Assembly (NCBI GenBank): GCA_009783135.1 | Contig: WRHS01000011.1 | Location: 1 to 23,557, forward strand | Source: Dehalococcoidia bacterium | GTDB lineage: Bacteria > Chloroflexota > Dehalococcoidia > Dehalococcoidales > UBA1222 | Direction of reading: 5' to 3' | Length of the DNA stretch: 23,557 nt | Shown here: piece by piece, positions 23,400 to 23,557 of the stretch | How the letters are laid out: each line of letters begins with the position of its first letter | Numbering within the stretch: the first letter of the stretch is position 1 | Notes under the pieces: model-generated | Seen by the model: only the letters and a program-made list of their open reading frames with translations | What the model was told of the DNA's origin: nothing | Databases searched by the model: none | Made by a program: the position numbers and the translations under genes

Positions 23400-23557
23400 T
23401 TGAAAAACAACTTGGAACTAATGCAGGAGTTATCTGTCGTTTCCCCGTCGAAGATTGTCATGCTGGTAATCGACGGGCTTGGCGGACTACCAAACGGAAC
23501 GGGAAAGACAGAACTTGAAACGGCGGCTACACCAAACATGAACCGGCTTGCGCAAAC
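23400..23557 (+). CDS. apgM: 2,3-bisphosphoglycerate-independent phosphoglycerate mutase, archaeal type (5' part)
   Basis: The frame starts at TTG 23400, about six nucleotides after GGAGAGG, and runs off the window after 52 codons. It reads KIVMLVIDGLGGLPNGTGK and then ATPNMNRLAQ, typical of the ApgM family of the alkaline-phosphatase superfamily, where the Asp in the DG pair binds metal. The enzyme interconverts 3- and 2-phosphoglycerate, the step after Pgk. It lies 20 nt after pgk and is probably in the same operon. The TTG start rests on RBS spacing; the ATG at codon 8 would be an alternative. Confidence 0.85.
   Translation, partial: MKNNLELMQELSVVSPSKIVMLVIDGLGGLPNGTGKTELETAATPNMNRLAQ

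Noticed and set aside
1..23557. CRISPR arrays, tRNA or rRNA genes
   Set aside because: No regularly spaced repeats other than coding repeats of the surface protein, and no tRNA-like cloverleaf or rRNA segment was recognised.

Overview
The window looks like a chromosomal segment of an anaerobic bacterium, most plausibly a Chloroflexota member near Dehalococcoidia. This rests on weak, indirect signs: a pgk gene followed by an archaeal-type (ApgM-like) phosphoglycerate mutase, a soluble [NiFe] hydrogenase, and the style of the housekeeping proteins. No rRNA or other decisive marker is present, so the assignment is an inference.

Layout. (1) 1-284: a decayed PIN-domain gene. (2) 553-2709: rnhB, a coiled-coil protein of unknown function converging on it with a 1-nt gap, and a QueD/PTPS-like enzyme carrying an extra zinc ribbon, closed by a 20-bp hairpin terminator. 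(3) 2803-9759: an accessory (defence/toxin-antitoxin) island with a type III restriction-modification pair (mod-res, overlapping), an orphan IS1-InsA-like zinc-ribbon/HTH protein, a flavodoxin, a ghost of an antitoxin gene, mixed gene debris, and an intact PIN toxin/antitoxin pair that seems to be transcribed almost leaderless. (4) 9814-14190: a 1458-residue membrane-anchored surface protein with about 14 RCC1 blades, an Ig-like domain, five or six 72-residue repeats, FIVAR-like helices and a C-terminal membrane anchor. (5) 14211-14971: a 38-nt perfect palindrome, a DUF6440-like small gene and non-coding DNA. (6) 14972-19658, all on the minus strand: a cation diffusion facilitator (CDF) exporter preceded by a promoter, a structured leader and a terminator (candidate metal-responsive attenuator or riboswitch); a three-gene hydrogenase operon (small subunit, large subunit, maturation protease); and a 35-codon small ORF with its own terminator just upstream of the hydrogenase. 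(7) 19831-23557, plus strand: a small coiled-coil protein, dxs (isoprenoid synthesis), pgk and the start of apgM (lower glycolysis).

How the parts work together. The hydrogenase lacks a Tat signal, has Asp in place of one proximal-cluster Cys and has four Cys around the medial cluster, which resembles the actinobacterial-type (group 1h-related) enzymes. Its large subunit ends in a histidine-rich tail and has Gln where the protease normally sees His or Arg. The neighbouring CDF exporter with a regulated-looking leader suggests a nickel/divalent-metal theme, but no metal specificity can be read from the sequence. The most promising undescribed elements are the CDF leader RNA, the hydrogenase large-subunit C-terminus and the small ORF/terminator unit upstream of the hydrogenase.
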